From NCBI GenBank assembly GCA_030765065.1, contig CM060977.1, positions 130,018,295 through 130,082,294 on the forward strand: a DNA stretch of 64,000 bases, given 5' to 3'. Below the pieces are notes generated by a model. It searched no databases, had not been told where the DNA came from, and saw nothing but the letters and a program-made list of their open reading frames with translations. A program made the translations under genes and the position numbers. This DNA comes from Deroplatys truncata. Its lineage: Eukaryota; Arthropoda; Insecta; Mantodea; Mantidae. Below, piece after piece: positions 45,465-57,187 of the stretch; the first letter of the stretch is position 1; each line of letters begins with the position of its first letter.

Positions 45465-46407
45465 CACCATGTGATCAAAAGTATCCGGACACCCCCACAA
45501 ACATACGTTTTTCATCTCACGTGCTTTGTGCTGCCACCTACTGCCTGGTACTTATTATCCGCGACCTCAGTAGTCATTAGACATCGTGAAACAGCAGAAT
45601 GGGACGCTCCGTGGAACTCACGGACTTCGAACGTGGTCAGGTTATTGGGTGTCACTTGTGTTAGAAGTCTGTACGCGAGATTCCCACACTCCTAAACATC
45701 CCTAGGTCCACTGTTTCTGATGTGATAGTGAAGTGGAAACGTGAACGGACATGTACAAAACAAAACAGTACAGGCTGACCTCGTCTGCTGACTGAGAGAC
45801 CGCCGACATTTGAAGAGGGTCATCTGCCAGCGTGTGTAGTGCCAACAGTGAAATTCGGAGGTGATGGTGTTATGGTGTGGTCGTGTTTATCCTGGAGGGG
45901 GCTTGCACCCCTTGTTGTTTTCCGTGGCACGAGCACAGCGCAGATCTGCATTGATATTTTAAGCACCTTCTTGTTTCCCACTGTTGAAGAGCAATTCGGG
46001 GATGACGATTGCATCTTTCAACACGATCGAGCACTTGTTCATACTGCACGGGCTGTGGCGGAGTATTGTTACACGACAATAACATCCCTGTAATGGACTG
46101 GCCTGCACAGAGTCCTGACTTGAATTCTATAGAACAACTTTGGGATGTTTTGGAACGCCGACGTCGTTCCAGGCCTCACCAACCTACGCGATACCTATCC
46201 TTAGTGCCGCACTCCGTGAAGAATGGGCTGCCATTCCCCAAGAAACCTTCCAGCACCTGATTGAAACTATGCCTACGAGAGTGAACGCTATCATCAAGGC
46301 TAAGGGTGGACCAACACCATATTGACTTCCAGCATTACCGATGGAGGGCGCCACGAACTTGTACGTCATTTTTAGCCAGGTGTCATGATGCTTTTGATCA
46401 CGTAGTG
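45465..46407 (+). mobile_element. Tc1-like element, copy 1, internally deleted
   Basis: Inverted ends carry GTGATCAAAAGTATCCGGAC on the left and GCTTTTGATCACGTAGTG on the right, with TA at 45463-45464 and 46408-46409. Relative to copy 2 at 47856-49100, about 310 bp are missing where ATTTGAAGAGGGTC joins ATCTGCCAGCGTG. Confidence 0.85.
45599..46325 (+). pseudogene. Tc1 transposase, deleted and frameshifted
   Basis: Starts MGRSVELTDFERGQVIG at 45599. The frame is lost near 45655 and in the first DNA-binding domain. The deletion removes the second half of the paired-like domain and the first catalytic Asp. After it, KFGGDGVMVWSCLSWRG and FQHDRALVHTARAVAE remain, with the second Asp kept. The frame then shifts near 46060. 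The C-terminus ends at IIKAKGGPTPY, as in copy 2. Confidence 0.8.
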
Positions 46408-46756
46408 TATATATCTTTTAACACCTTCAAAGCAGAGGTCCACTGGAATCCATTCCTCTCAGATAAACAATGAAATATGTGTATTTAAAATAAAATAAAT
46501 TCTGTTAACTTATTTAAATACTCAATAAGTTGAGTTCATTTCCTTCGCTTCAGTACGCGTTGCTTTTTCGTTACCTGCAAAAAGATAAATACGGCGTGGA
46601 CTCAAAAGTGTTGCAATCTGGTGCACTATTCGCAAACACGCTTAAGGTCCAGCCATCAGTGCTGCCATCCATTCAGCATTTAATTACACACAGCCTAAGA
46701 TTTTTTTTGTGAAAACTTAAAGTTTATAAATTATACTGTGGTCGACCAAAAATAGT

Positions 46757-47330
46757 CTTGTGCAACTTGACTATAATGACAATTAAGACGCTAGTAACTC
46801 GCCTCTTAATTACCTCCATTTAGTTTTGTTGCTTAATATACTCTTATTTTCAACCCGACGGTAATACGTGACCTTTTCAAAATTTACCTTAAACACGAGA
46901 TTGTTTTTAAGCGACTTAATGCATAGAAATATAATTTTGGTTGCTCGCAATGTAGAGCATAAAATTAAAAGCTACAAAATAGTAATGCCCTATATATTAT
47001 GTTTCAAATCAGGGAGCATTATTTCAAAACTCAAAAACATTCCCACATGTATCAAACAAATGGTCGATATATCACAATATCCCGAATTACACCTCGGTTA
47101 TTGGGATATAGAAATTAGGAGGTGATGGCAGTTGCAGTAATTTCCATTTAAATCTATTACTTTGACAGCCGCTGCCACGTCTACTGAAATTAATTTAGAG
47201 ACACTTGACGTTAAACCAACGTCATTAGATTTGATAAAATGTCGAATTCCTTTATGGAACCTTGAAAGATGCATATAGCGTAGTTAAGCCACACTCTACT
47301 AATACTAATAGTCAGGATAGCAGATGGGAA
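46757..47330. other. Unassigned spacer
   Basis: No gene or repeat recognised. Confidence 0.4.
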
Positions 47331-47853
47331 GACTAGAAAGGGAGGGGGACTTCAGCACCTCTTCCTTTTGAAGATCTTTTGCACTGAGGCCCCTGACGGG
47401 ACTCGAGAGGGAGAGATAAGGTGAATTGAGGTGCGGTGAGAGTAGACAGGGAGATGTCGGACCAGCAGGCACGACCCTATCATTTAGAGATTTGAACTCC
47501 CCGGGTAGTGGCTGGAGAAAGTGGCTCCGCTCCCCTCCCCCATGTGGGTGTACACGTCCCCTGGGAGGTCGGGATCCAGGGACCGCTTGCAGTCAGGGAG
47601 ACGAAGGTTTACTCAGAGCATATATTCTCCTGCTATGCACACACCGAGACCTACCGCCGACACTTGCCAACCTGAAAGAAACCAAGCAGATGAAGTGAAA
47701 TGAGAATGGATATGGATGAAGGGGCCGCATTCCCAGCATTCGCCTGGCGACCCTTAAGAAATCTATGGGTCAAAAGTTCGGCCATATGAATCAAAACCAC
47801 GACTTCCCGAAAGCGGACCACAGACTTTACCGCGTGAGCCATCCCGCTCGACA
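47331..47853 (-). repeat. tRNA-derived SINE-like unit
   Basis: Read leftwards from 47853, the head is GGGATGGCTCACGCGGTAAA, followed by the B-box-like TGGTTTTGATTC. A GC-rich body of ~450 bp follows. Tc1 copy 2 inserted at the very 5' end of this unit. Confidence 0.55.
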
Positions 47854-47855
47854 TA

Positions 47856-49100
47856 CACTATGTGATCAAAAGTATCCGGACACGCCTATAAACATACGTT
47901 TTTCGTCTTAGGTGCATTGTGCTGCCACCTACTGCCTAGTAGTCACTATCCGCGACCTCAGTAGTTATTAGACATCGTGAAACAGCAGAATGGGACGCTC
48001 CGTGGAACTCACGGACTTCGAACGAGGCCAGGTGATTGCGGCCACTTGTGTCAGAAGTCTGTACGAGATTTCCACACTCCTAAACATTCCTAGGTCCTAT
48101 GTTTCTGATGTGATGTTGAAGTGGAAACGTGAAGGGACATGCAAAGCACAAAAGCGTATAGGCCGACCCCATTTGTTGACTGACAGAGACCGCCGACATT
48201 TGAAGAGGGTCGTAAAGAGTAATAGGCAGACATCTATCCAGACCATCATACAGGAATTTCAAACTGCATCAGGATCCACTCCAAGTACTATGACAGCTAG
48301 GCGTGAGGTGAGAAACCTTGGATTCCATGGTCGAGCGGCTGCTCATAAGCCACACTTCACGCAGGAAAATGCCAAACGACGCCTTGCTTGGTGTAAGGAG
48401 CGTCAACATTACACGATTGTACAGTGGCAAAACGTTGTGTGGAGTGACGAATCACAGCACACAATGTGGCAATCTGATGGCAGGGTGTGGGTATGGCGAG
48501 TCCCCGGTGAACTTCATCTGCCAGCGTGTGTAGTGCCAACAGTGAAATTCGGAGGTGATGGTGTTATGGTGTGGTCGTTTTTTTCCTGGAAGTGGCTTGC
48601 ACCCCTTGTTGTTTTGTGTGGCACGATCACAGCGCAAATCTACATTGATATTTTAAGCACCTTCTTGCTTCCCACTGTTGAAGAGCAATTCGGGGATCAC
48701 GATTGCATCTTTCAACACGATGGAGCACCTGCTCATACTTCACGAGCTGTGGCGAAGTGGTTACACCGGAATAACATCCCTGTACAGGACTGGCCTGCAC
48801 AGAGTCCTGACTTGAATCCTATAGAACACCTTTGAGATGTTTTGGAATGCCGACTTAATGCCAGGCCTCACCGACCTACATCGATACCTCTCCTCAGTTC
48901 CGCACTCCGTGAAGAATGGTCTGCCATTTCCCAAGAAACCTTTCAGCACCTGATTGAAAATATGCCTGCGAGAGTGAATGCTGCCATCAAAGCTAAGGGT
49001 GGGCCAACACCATATTGACTTCCAGCATTACCGATGGAGTGCGCCACGAACTTGTACATAATTTTCAGTCAAGTATCCGGATAGTTTTGATCACGTAGTG
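47856..49100 (+). mobile_element. Tc1-like element, copy 2, full length
   Basis: 1,245 bp with inverted ends (CACTATGTGATCAAAAGTAT on the left; GTTTTGATCACGTAGTG on the right) and TA at 47854-47855 and 49101-49102. One transposase gene fills the interior. Confidence 0.9.
47990..49018 (+). pseudogene. Tc1 transposase (DD34E) with one nonsense codon
   Basis: 342 codons plus the final stop, the normal Tc1 length. Starts MGRSVELTDFERGQVIAATC. Two helix-turn-helix regions cover about residues 1-110, with a GRPH AT-hook-like motif near residue 60. The catalytic domain has VVWSDESQH (first Asp), FQHDGAPAHTSRA (second Asp) and SPDLNPIEHL (Glu). I count exactly 34 residues between the last two, so DD34E is intact. 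A TGA at 48833-48835 stands where relatives have Trp (HLWDVLE). After it the frame stays open to TGA at 49016-49018, ending KAKGGPTPY. The nonsense codon removes the last 60 residues. Confidence 0.9.
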
Positions 49101-49102
49101 TA

Positions 49103-50714
49103 ATAGTCAGATGTTCGAGGTGTCTTTTTTATTGTTTATTTTATTTTGAAGCTGTGTGATTACAGTGGTCCTTGAGGCCAGCTACTAAGTACTAGTGGAA
49201 TGGTTTTAACCAAACAACTGTGTTAATTGTTTGAAATAAAAAGACATATTGTTATGTGAGATATTCGCTAACATTACTAATATGGGACAAGGAGAAGAAG
49301 TTTTTAGTGCTATAAATTGTACTAGCATTATGAAAAAGAGACCAGATTTATATTTCTTCTGATTTCTGAAAGATACAATAAAATGACTTCATAGGGCATT
49401 CTACCCATATTAGAATAAAATATAAGTAGCAATTATTGTGGTTGACACAATTCATGTATGAACCAACCGTTCACTGTTACAGGAAATTTAATTGGCTTAT
49501 GGATCTAAAAGCAATATTTATTACTATTATTCTCGTGTCTTCGTGTTTATAGTAGATTTTACTGTACTTCATTAGCGTAATAAATTAAATATGCTCTGAT
49601 GTTCAAGTACAGGAGGAAATATATTTTAAATCAAAAGTATATTTTATTGTGAATGAACTAGTAGTTATTAACCAGGAGCGCTAGTATCCCCCCAACTATC
49701 AAACCGGTGTTTTCTATGTATTGAGTTTCGTGACTCATTTATAATAGACTGTGATTTTACTTTTATCCTTTCTAGCCCAATGCTGGCATACGGCATCAAT
49801 AAGGGCTAACATTCAATATTTCTCTACCTTTATGTTATATACTCCTTTAAATTTGATATTAGCGTAGCCTTAAATAAAACATAAGAATAAAATGGCTTTC
49901 TCTTGTCTTTATTAATGTAATTTCAAAACATGCCTTCAGCTATAGTGCTAAAATACATTCAACACGTAAATCACCGTTTATTTTACATGGGTCCAACCTA
50001 TCCTTTTCCACAGACTTGATAACACCGCAGCAAAGACTCGAAATCCTGGCGAGTGATCATCATTGCCGAGGCACAAATTTTACGAAGATTGAGGCAATCT
50101 CTGCAGTAAATCATTCGCCATATACTATCAGGTTTCAGACGAAAATAAATCAGGTTGGAAACCCTTAAGTCCTGTTTATTCCCCATTAAAGATATTAGTA
50201 AGGAATTCCTCGTGTTGTGACGCCAGTTAGTAACCAGCAGAAGCTAAAGTACACATGGGTGGTTACTTTCCTATCTACCTTTCACACTCTCACGGCGTTC
50301 ACGTGCCTTAATGTGTCCATTAAGACACCACGGGCTTGCCTACCCGACGCTGCTAATTTACAACCGGAAGTACTCCGATGGGAGCTGAGCTCCCAACATT
50401 GGTAATAAACAAGGCCGACCTTTAACCCAGATCTGAGAGAGGGGAAGATAGCGTGAGTGGTGGGGCGGGGGAGATAATTTTGCGTGTCGCTCCATTAGTT
50501 GGCTAGACTTGTACTAGAGGGCGAGAGTTGCAGTGGCGTTAATCTATTGGCTGTTCTTTTGGAGTTGATCAAGCGGAATTTAGAAAAGGAAAAGGAACAT
50601 CCTTACAAGTCGTGAACCGTTTGCTTAGCCTCAACACTGATAAATCATTAGCTACCCGACTACTACTTCAGAAGGTGTGTTATACATGTAGACTTTAGAG
50701 CGCAAGTTGAACTA
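49103..50714. other. Unassigned spacer
   Basis: No supported gene in about 1.6 kb. A GC-richer part at 50215-50470 has no recognised identity. Confidence 0.4.
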
Positions 50715-52041
50715 CAATGCCGTTTATGAAAATTGCAACACCAAGAAGGGAATGCATGAATTCAATGAATTTAATACCACAGGTTAAGCACATGACAAGT
50801 AACAAATGATAAACTTTTCAAATCTATACAAGACTTTTGAGCCCTAATATTCAGTATTCGGTGTGGCATCCATGCGCTACAATTAGAGCTGCTATACGCC
50901 GTGACATTGAATAAAAAACTTTTGAATAAGATCCTGAGGGATGTCCCTCCACGCAGTTTGTATTCGAGGCCACAAATACGTGGCACTGGTTACTGGAGGA
51001 CCGCGACGCACCAGGTGCGACCAACCATATCCCAGACATGTTCGATGGACGACATGTCAGGCGAGCGTGCAGGCCAGCAAAGCAATGGTACCCGTCGCTC
51101 TTTGAGGAAGGCTTGTACATTCCTTGCAATATATGGCCGGGCATTTTTCTGTTGAAATGTTGCCTTTGGAGATGCCCGAAGCAGGGGAAGTACCCCAGGC
51201 TCTACAATCACCGTTAGGTACCGGTTGCTGTACAAAGTGCCCTCAAGTGCGAGATCGGTTGTTAGTAACCAATGGTGCCACAAACCATCACACCTAGTGT
51301 TTGTTTGCTATGCTGCTCAACAATGCAGTCCTCCAGGTTACGCTCACCAGGGTACCGCCGGACACGTATGCGGCCATCACTGTAGGACACTCAGCACCCC
51401 AGTGACGGTGTTCACCTGCCCATTGCAGTCGGAGAAGCTTGTGGTTTCTGTACAATGGAAGTCGACGTAATGGCATGCATGAAACGAGTTAAACCTGCAG
51501 CAGATGGCGACGAACCGTTGATGCAGACAAGTTCACACCTGTTGTAGTGATCCAGCGTCGAGCCAATAGTGTGGTTGGAACTGTACGGTCCGTTATGGCC
51601 ATGCGGACAAGATGATGGTCATCCCGTACTGTGGGCATGTTCCGTGGTCCAGTATTCGATCTTCGCTGCGTACTAACTTCATCTATCCACTACTTCCACA
51701 CACGCACCACTGTCGTAGCAGCATGCCCTGTACGAGCCAAAATGACACTGTATGACAAACCCGCTTCCCGAAGACCGATCATTCTGCCGTCTTTGACGTC
51801 GACGAGGCATACTGTCACACACTTTTTTGTTTCCACCTTGTTTGACAGCTCTGCACTGACTACAGTAGGCGCAACACTGACCTTGTCGGACCGACACGAG
51901 AGGGCTCTACTCCACCTACGTATACCCCATCTCTCTGCATACCTCATCACTTATTGCTTGCACTTTCTTCTACACTTCCACTAAGTTTGGAGTTATTCGG
52001 GAAATTCTTCCTTGGAGTTGCAATTTTCATAAACGGCAGTG
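50715..52041 (-). mobile_element. Tc1-like element of a second family, full length
   Basis: 1,327 bp with inverted ends sharing TGCCGTTTATGAAAATTGCA and CCAAG, with TA at 50713-50714 and 52042-52043. It is unrelated in its ends to the 45-49 kb Tc1 pair. Confidence 0.9.
50850..51960 (-). pseudogene. Tc1-like transposase, catalytically mutated
   Basis: Read leftwards from 51950: an N-terminal DNA-binding region (DGRMIGLREAGLSYSVILAR, TGHAATTVVRVWK), a second helix-turn-helix (TDRTVPTTLLARRW, NLSASTVRRHLLQV), MPLRRLPLYRNHKLLRLQWA, then EGTLYSNRYLTVIVEPGVLP, the second catalytic block and SSIEHVWDMVGRTW (Glu retained). The second block reads FQQKNARPY where relatives have QDNARPH, so Asp is Lys. 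Stops (after VRVWK, after LLQV) and a frameshift at about 51290 add to the damage. The C-terminal RRIAALIVAHG lies in another frame. Confidence 0.85.
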
Positions 52042-52091
52042 TATTTACAACAGCTTGAGACAGGACATTAGACATTACTTTTACCAGGCAT

Positions 52092-53000
52092 TAAGGCAGT
52101 ATTTTTAACACTTAAATGATTTCAGTCTAATTATATAATATATAAATTCAATAACAGGATTGCCTTAACAATTGCCTTAAAGCAATATGTGTATGCAACA
52201 ATATAAAAAAGTGTATATTACTGTCATTGTATATGCTTATATTATTGTATCCATGTGTAATAATGCTATGTGAATATATTACGTCATTTAATAATGTAGG
52301 AGCTGTGAGAATAATAAGTTAAAAGTTGCTTACAATGAGGTAACCTTCAGGCAATAATGAGGTTGAAAATTTAAATGCTACTAGTCATTATTGGAGTAAC
52401 AATGATGTAATCTTTTTGACAGTTTATAAACTAGCCAATCAACAACCAGAAAAACCTTTAGTTAAATAAAAATTTCTATTGGATTAGGAATAGTCAATCA
52501 GAAACTGAAATATAGCAAAATTTACAAATCTAGAAGTCAGTTGCTTCTAGACAGCGCTCATAACTGGACGTATTGCCTGCAGACAGCGTTACTAACCAGA
52601 CGCAAAAACTGTCCTCAAGAAATATAATATGTGTTCGTGTGAGATGAAAAGTAAGTTTACGTGATAAAAAGTGTAATTAATGAATAAAAGGAATCTCACA
52701 GCTCTCTATATCAGTGAAGCGTTATTTAAACCGTATCAAGCATGAATAAAAGGAGTGAAGTAAAATTATAAACTCTGTAAGCCTACATTCTTAGTCGTGT
52801 CTCTAACGTTAATACTGACGCAGCCGAGGCAAACATAAATATAATATTCAAAGAAACAGTTAAATTACAAAGTTAATATTTTTTTTAGATTTGAGGCAGA
52901 AATTTATCTATTTCAATTCGTCTTCCATACGTGGAGCAAATTTAATACACCCTACTTCTAATCGGCTTTCCACACGTGGAGCTTATAAAAATACTACTTC
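52092..53000 (+). repeat. Family C repeat
   Basis: Starts AAGGCAGTATTTTTAACACT. It has GTAGGAGCTGTGAGA near 52297, ATCTCACAGCTCT near 52694 and TACTGACGCAGCCGAGGCAA near 52812. It begins 50 bp after the Tc1-like element. The leader-like end has CCATACGTGGAGC and CCACACGTGGAGC. Confidence 0.75.
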
Positions 53001-53246
53001 AGCATTTACCTCTAAGAAGTTTGTCAACTAAGAAGTAAACTGTCATTATATAAATCATTCAATTTAAAAAAAATTTAAGAATGCCAATTTAAGAATGTCT
53101 CCCATATTCAACCATAACTACATGATGGAAAAATAGGTCTTCTGGTAGAGGTCTACACGGGCTCGGGCCAATCCCCCAGGACCAAGCCCAGCTCGGCCCG
53201 CGGGCTTAATAACAAATTATTGGGAATCAGGCAGAACTCGGGCTTG

Positions 53247-54015
53247 AAAAATCTGACGCGATACATTCACACGACTTTCTCTACCCCTTAGCGTTTATTA
53301 GTGAGTATACAAACTATGCTGACTAAAGCGTATTTTTATATCTATTACATTTTTAATCCAAATAGCTACTTTACACATTTCGTTATGGATATACAGCGAT
53401 AATCAAGTGTTTAAGAACTGGGTTCTATATGCTGGCCTTAAAATCCCATACTGTTCCCATGCAATCGCAAGGACTTTAAGAAACAGAAATGAATAATTAA
53501 TAATGTATATCTCAGAAACCGATTATGCCACAAAAAACTTACTTTAAAAAATTGTGTGTTTTAAAGAGATCTACACTTTTTGTGAAGTACGTTTTCCTCT
53601 GTCGCTTAACATTTAGCAGTAATACAAGATTATAGGCTATTTCCAGAAATTCAAGATATACATTTTACTTGTCATGTAAATATCTTTAATATATGGTATT
53701 TCAGTCAAAATCATTACAGCCATTTTTTGGAAAATCAAAAATTTCGAAGAATCTTCCATGAAAAGGATAGTCTGTCATTTTCTTGAAAATCTTCCTTGGA
53801 AGGCATTGAACTTAAATACAAAGTTTGGTATTTATCTGACTTATCATTGCTTTAGTTATGCTGTTCACAGAAACACAAACACGGACCTTTTTTCAAAAGC
53901 TTTAACTGGAATCAGGGCGCCTCAAATCATATATTTCCGGTGAAATCTCAGTATCGAATTTTTGGATGGAATGCAATACTTCCCCTACTTACTATACGTA
54001 GTAAAGAAAGTAAAA
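53247..54015 (-). repeat. Family A repeat, 3' variant 2
   Basis: Left end AAAAATCTGACGCGATACAT and ACGACTTTCTCTACCCCTTA; right end CCCTACTTACTATACGTAGT AAAGAAAGT. Full length at about 770 bp. Confidence 0.75.
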
Positions 54016-54339
54016 ATTATCACATTCAATGTATGTATTTTATTCCTTATGTAAAAATAATTCAAACTTTTTCAATTAAAGGGAAAATAAATACGATAGG
54101 ATATCTCATTTCTTTTGGTCCGAGATGCTGAGAAGCCTGGAATAGTATAATTATCCCATCATGCACACATTCATCGCAATGCTAATAGTAGTAGATATTA
54201 TTAAATGAATACTGGCTTCGGCCAATTGCGGACAATTACAACAGTATAGCAATTACAAATCACTCCAAGGATATCCTGGACAGAGTGCAGTAATAGGGGC
54301 GGCATGTGGGCAATAAAGCATCAAGTCGTCAACATACCA

Positions 54340-54505
54340 CTTACGCGGGCTCTAGGACCTCAGCAGACACTACTTCTGTAAAGTTGCTCCTCGATTGGTC
54401 CCAAGGACCATCCCTTGCTAGATCTTCCACGAAGAGAAAATACCATGCTGGTACCGGAAATGAACCGGAATCCTGATACGGTTCAACTCGGCCCAGTATT
54501 TGATT
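54340..54505 (-). repeat. tRNA-derived SINE-like unit (weak)
   Basis: Read leftwards from 54505, a B-box-like CCGGTTCATTTCCGG is present, but the A box is unclear. A GC-richer body follows. Confidence 0.35.
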
Positions 54506-55349
54506 TGACTGTATATAAATTAAACAAAGATGTAAAATGTTGTATTTAATATACCAACTCGATAGGAAAATCCTCATACACAATATTGCAACTTGTTTGA
54601 GGAAGTAAGGTTCGGCATGTACACAAATGCACAGAGCCATTAAGAAGGATCTGTGGAAAATAAGTCTCGGAAAGTGCTATTTCTTTCATAGCTGAAGAAG
54701 CCTGATGTTTGTGCCGAGCGAAGGATTATAGACATAAAAATACGTACGTGCTATAGTATAAATTAAACTAACGGTAACTAGTACCGTGGGAAAGAGAAAG
54801 CTGAACCGAACAAAATAATCACGTGACATGTGGGGAGTAGGGATGATATCGAACATGGCGAAATTCACAAAATACAAGTAACTTCACTCTTAGCTGAACT
54901 CTGCGCCGTGTAAGTTAGGCCGCGGCTATGAACGCAGGGAAAGTATTACAATACTTCTTAATACTGCCGAGTAACAAATCATATCTATGTCAGTCGCGGA
55001 TAATTGACGGAGTGGTGGCTCGCGTTCCTAAATGTGTAACATAACAGTATAATAAAGCCAACATTTACCAAAGCCGATGTTTTTATTATCGCAATAGATA
55101 CATCACTTTACACCCCCAGTAGACTTTACAGAGTCAACACTGCTCCACGTTAGCCGGAGAGAGAAGAAGTCATACGCCAGGAGAGCAGTTCAAATCTGGG
55201 CTATGAAACCCTGACTTAAAGGTTACGCATCGAGAACACGGCCAGCTTCAATCCCTTTGCCCCTTCGCCACCACCACCACCACCACCACCACCAATAATA
55301 ATAATAATAATCATAAGAATAACGATTATAACAATGTTGATAATAATAC

Positions 55350-55382
<33 letters not shown>

Positions 55383-56174
55383 GGATGGGACCTCGATATC
55401 GTCGATACCTCGATACTCAGTGGTATCGAAGTATGTCTAATACTCTGAGATAAAACTTCGCTACTTATTAAGTCTTGCATTATTGAAAGCTGTTGCATTT
55501 AACTTTATGCTACATAAGGAATGAAAGGAGTCGAGACTTCACATTATTGCCTCGCATATGTCTCCAAAGTGTTGCTGAGCTATAGTTCTTGATTGACCTT
55601 GACTGCTTTCCTGTGGGTGAATGAATGCACTATTCCATAGTCTCCTGTGTCTAATTTAAAAGATGCAAAACAATAGGGGAATGAGTATAGGGACTCACAT
55701 AACATGCAGCGTTAACTGAGTTGTGAATGAAGCTGATGCACTACATCACGCTTCTGTAATAGCCTGGCTTTGTGACTCATTCTCAGCCATTACTAACCAA
55801 AATCTGGGAAAACAAATCAGAAAATAAGACGTGAGATAATACAGCGCATGGAAATATTTAATATTTCCTTCCATCTGTTAGTTTGTGTTTACCAATTCAA
55901 ACTCGGGTTACCAGCGTTGCTTACAGGTGCACTGTACGACTAATTTCCATAGAATAGATAGAAAGTAGGGCATATAGAAGCTATATAACCTGTGGCATTA
56001 TCAAGATAAAAAAGTTGCTGCCAATTGGAGAATGCCAAACAGACACAATTCCGAATTAGCATACAATACGAAATTGGTTACACGTGTTTATATACAGAAA
56101 ACTACTAACAAGGACATAATTCAGTGAACAAGCTATCGCCTTTAGAGTTGTTTTTAAAGTGAGTATTGGTACTC
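54506..56174. other. Unassigned spacer with microsatellites
   Basis: No supported gene. It holds a (CCA)n run at 55268-55293 and ATT/AAT runs at 55294-55381. Confidence 0.4.
55268..55381. repeat. (CCA)n and (AAT)n/(ATT)n microsatellites
   Basis: Eight or nine CCA/CAC triplets are followed by AAT triplets. Further along is a run of ATT triplets ending at TAGGATGGG. The AAT and ATT parts are inverted relative to each other and could pair. Confidence 0.9.
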
Positions 56175-56963
56175 AAAAAATCTGATGTGTTACACTCACA
56201 CGACTTTCTCTACTCTTTTACAAACTATTTTTACAAACGCTTATTCTACATCTACTTCATCTTAATCGAGATATCGAGATGTTAATCTTATTGCTAATTT
56301 TCTTGAAGATGCAAGAGGAATTGGTAGGCTTTAAGCGATAATCAAATATTTTAAGAGCTGGTTGCTATGTGGAGCATTCCATTCTCTTTGCATTACCAGG
56401 GCAAAAAGAAAAAATGACTAACGAATTTCCATTTGAGAAAAAGTATAAGTATTGAAAAATTTAAGGGAATAACAAGCAATATCTCAAAAATGGTTCACTC
56501 AACAAAAAAAAGTGTGTATGACATAAATTGTGTATTTTAACGCGATCTACATTTTTTGTGTAGTAAAATTTTGTCCATCTCTTATGGTTTACCAGTTATG
56601 CAAAAAACGTTTAAAGTGAAGAATACTTTTGGAGACATTCCCAGAGAATTCGAGATATACATTTTATTTGTCATGAAAACATCTTAAGCATGTGATATTT
56701 TAATCAAATTCGTTATAGCCATTTTTGAGAAAATTAAAATGTTCGAAAAATGCTCCGTGTAAAGGGTAATCTAGATTGGAGGGACCTTCGTGTCACATCT
56801 TTGGAAGATATTGAATCTAAATACTAAGTTTGGTGTTTCCAAAAATGCTTTTTTTTGGATTCAGGGGATCTCAAAACATATATTTCCGGTGAAATCTTGG
56901 TATCGAATTTTTGGGTGGAATACAATACTTCCCCTACTTGCTATACGAGTAGAGAAAGTAAAA
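56175..56963 (-). repeat. Family A repeat, full length, 3' variant 1
   Basis: Left end AAATCTGATGTGTTACACTC and ACGACTTTCTCTACTC; right end TTGCTATACGAGTAGAGAAA GTAAA. About 790 bp. Confidence 0.8.
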
Positions 56964-57187
56964 TCAGTCTCGTTATCGAGTATTGAGAAATAGTGACATT
57001 GTCCCATCACTAATAATAAGAAAATTAATAATAATAATAGCCAATAATTGAAGAATAATTTTATTTTAAAAAAAGCTAAGACATGTGAACGTGAGCCGGG
57101 TGGTGCAGTACAAGATACCCTCTGGCTCGAGCTCGGTTCAGACCGGGCCGGGCCAAGCCTCATAGTTTCGGTCTGTGCAGACTTCTA

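Larger units (their letters stand above)
45344..46756. mobile_element. Possible MITE with ~25-bp inverted ends, hosting Tc1 copy 1
   Basis: ACTTTTTGGTCGACCACACT (45344 onward) and the reverse complement of 46730-46756 share ACTWTTTTGGTCGACCACA and TATAAT. Weaker similarity continues outward. Removing the 943-bp Tc1 insert leaves about 470 bp, a normal MITE size. The target duplication was not determined. Confidence 0.4.
53146..57187. mobile_element. Possible 4-kb hAT-like non-autonomous element
   Basis: TAGAGGTCTACAC at 53146-53158 and the reverse complement of 57175-57187 (TAGAAGTCTGCAC) could be inverted ends. The flanking octamers TCTTCTGG (53138-53145) and TCTTGTGC (57188-57195) match at 6 of 8 positions, the right length for hAT duplications. 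Both sub-terminal regions carry GC-rich GGCTCGGGCC-type repeats. No transposase is present inside. Confidence 0.3.

Noticed and set aside
48080-48949. Minus-strand open frames across Tc1 copy 2
   Set aside because: They are antisense shadows of the transposase gene.
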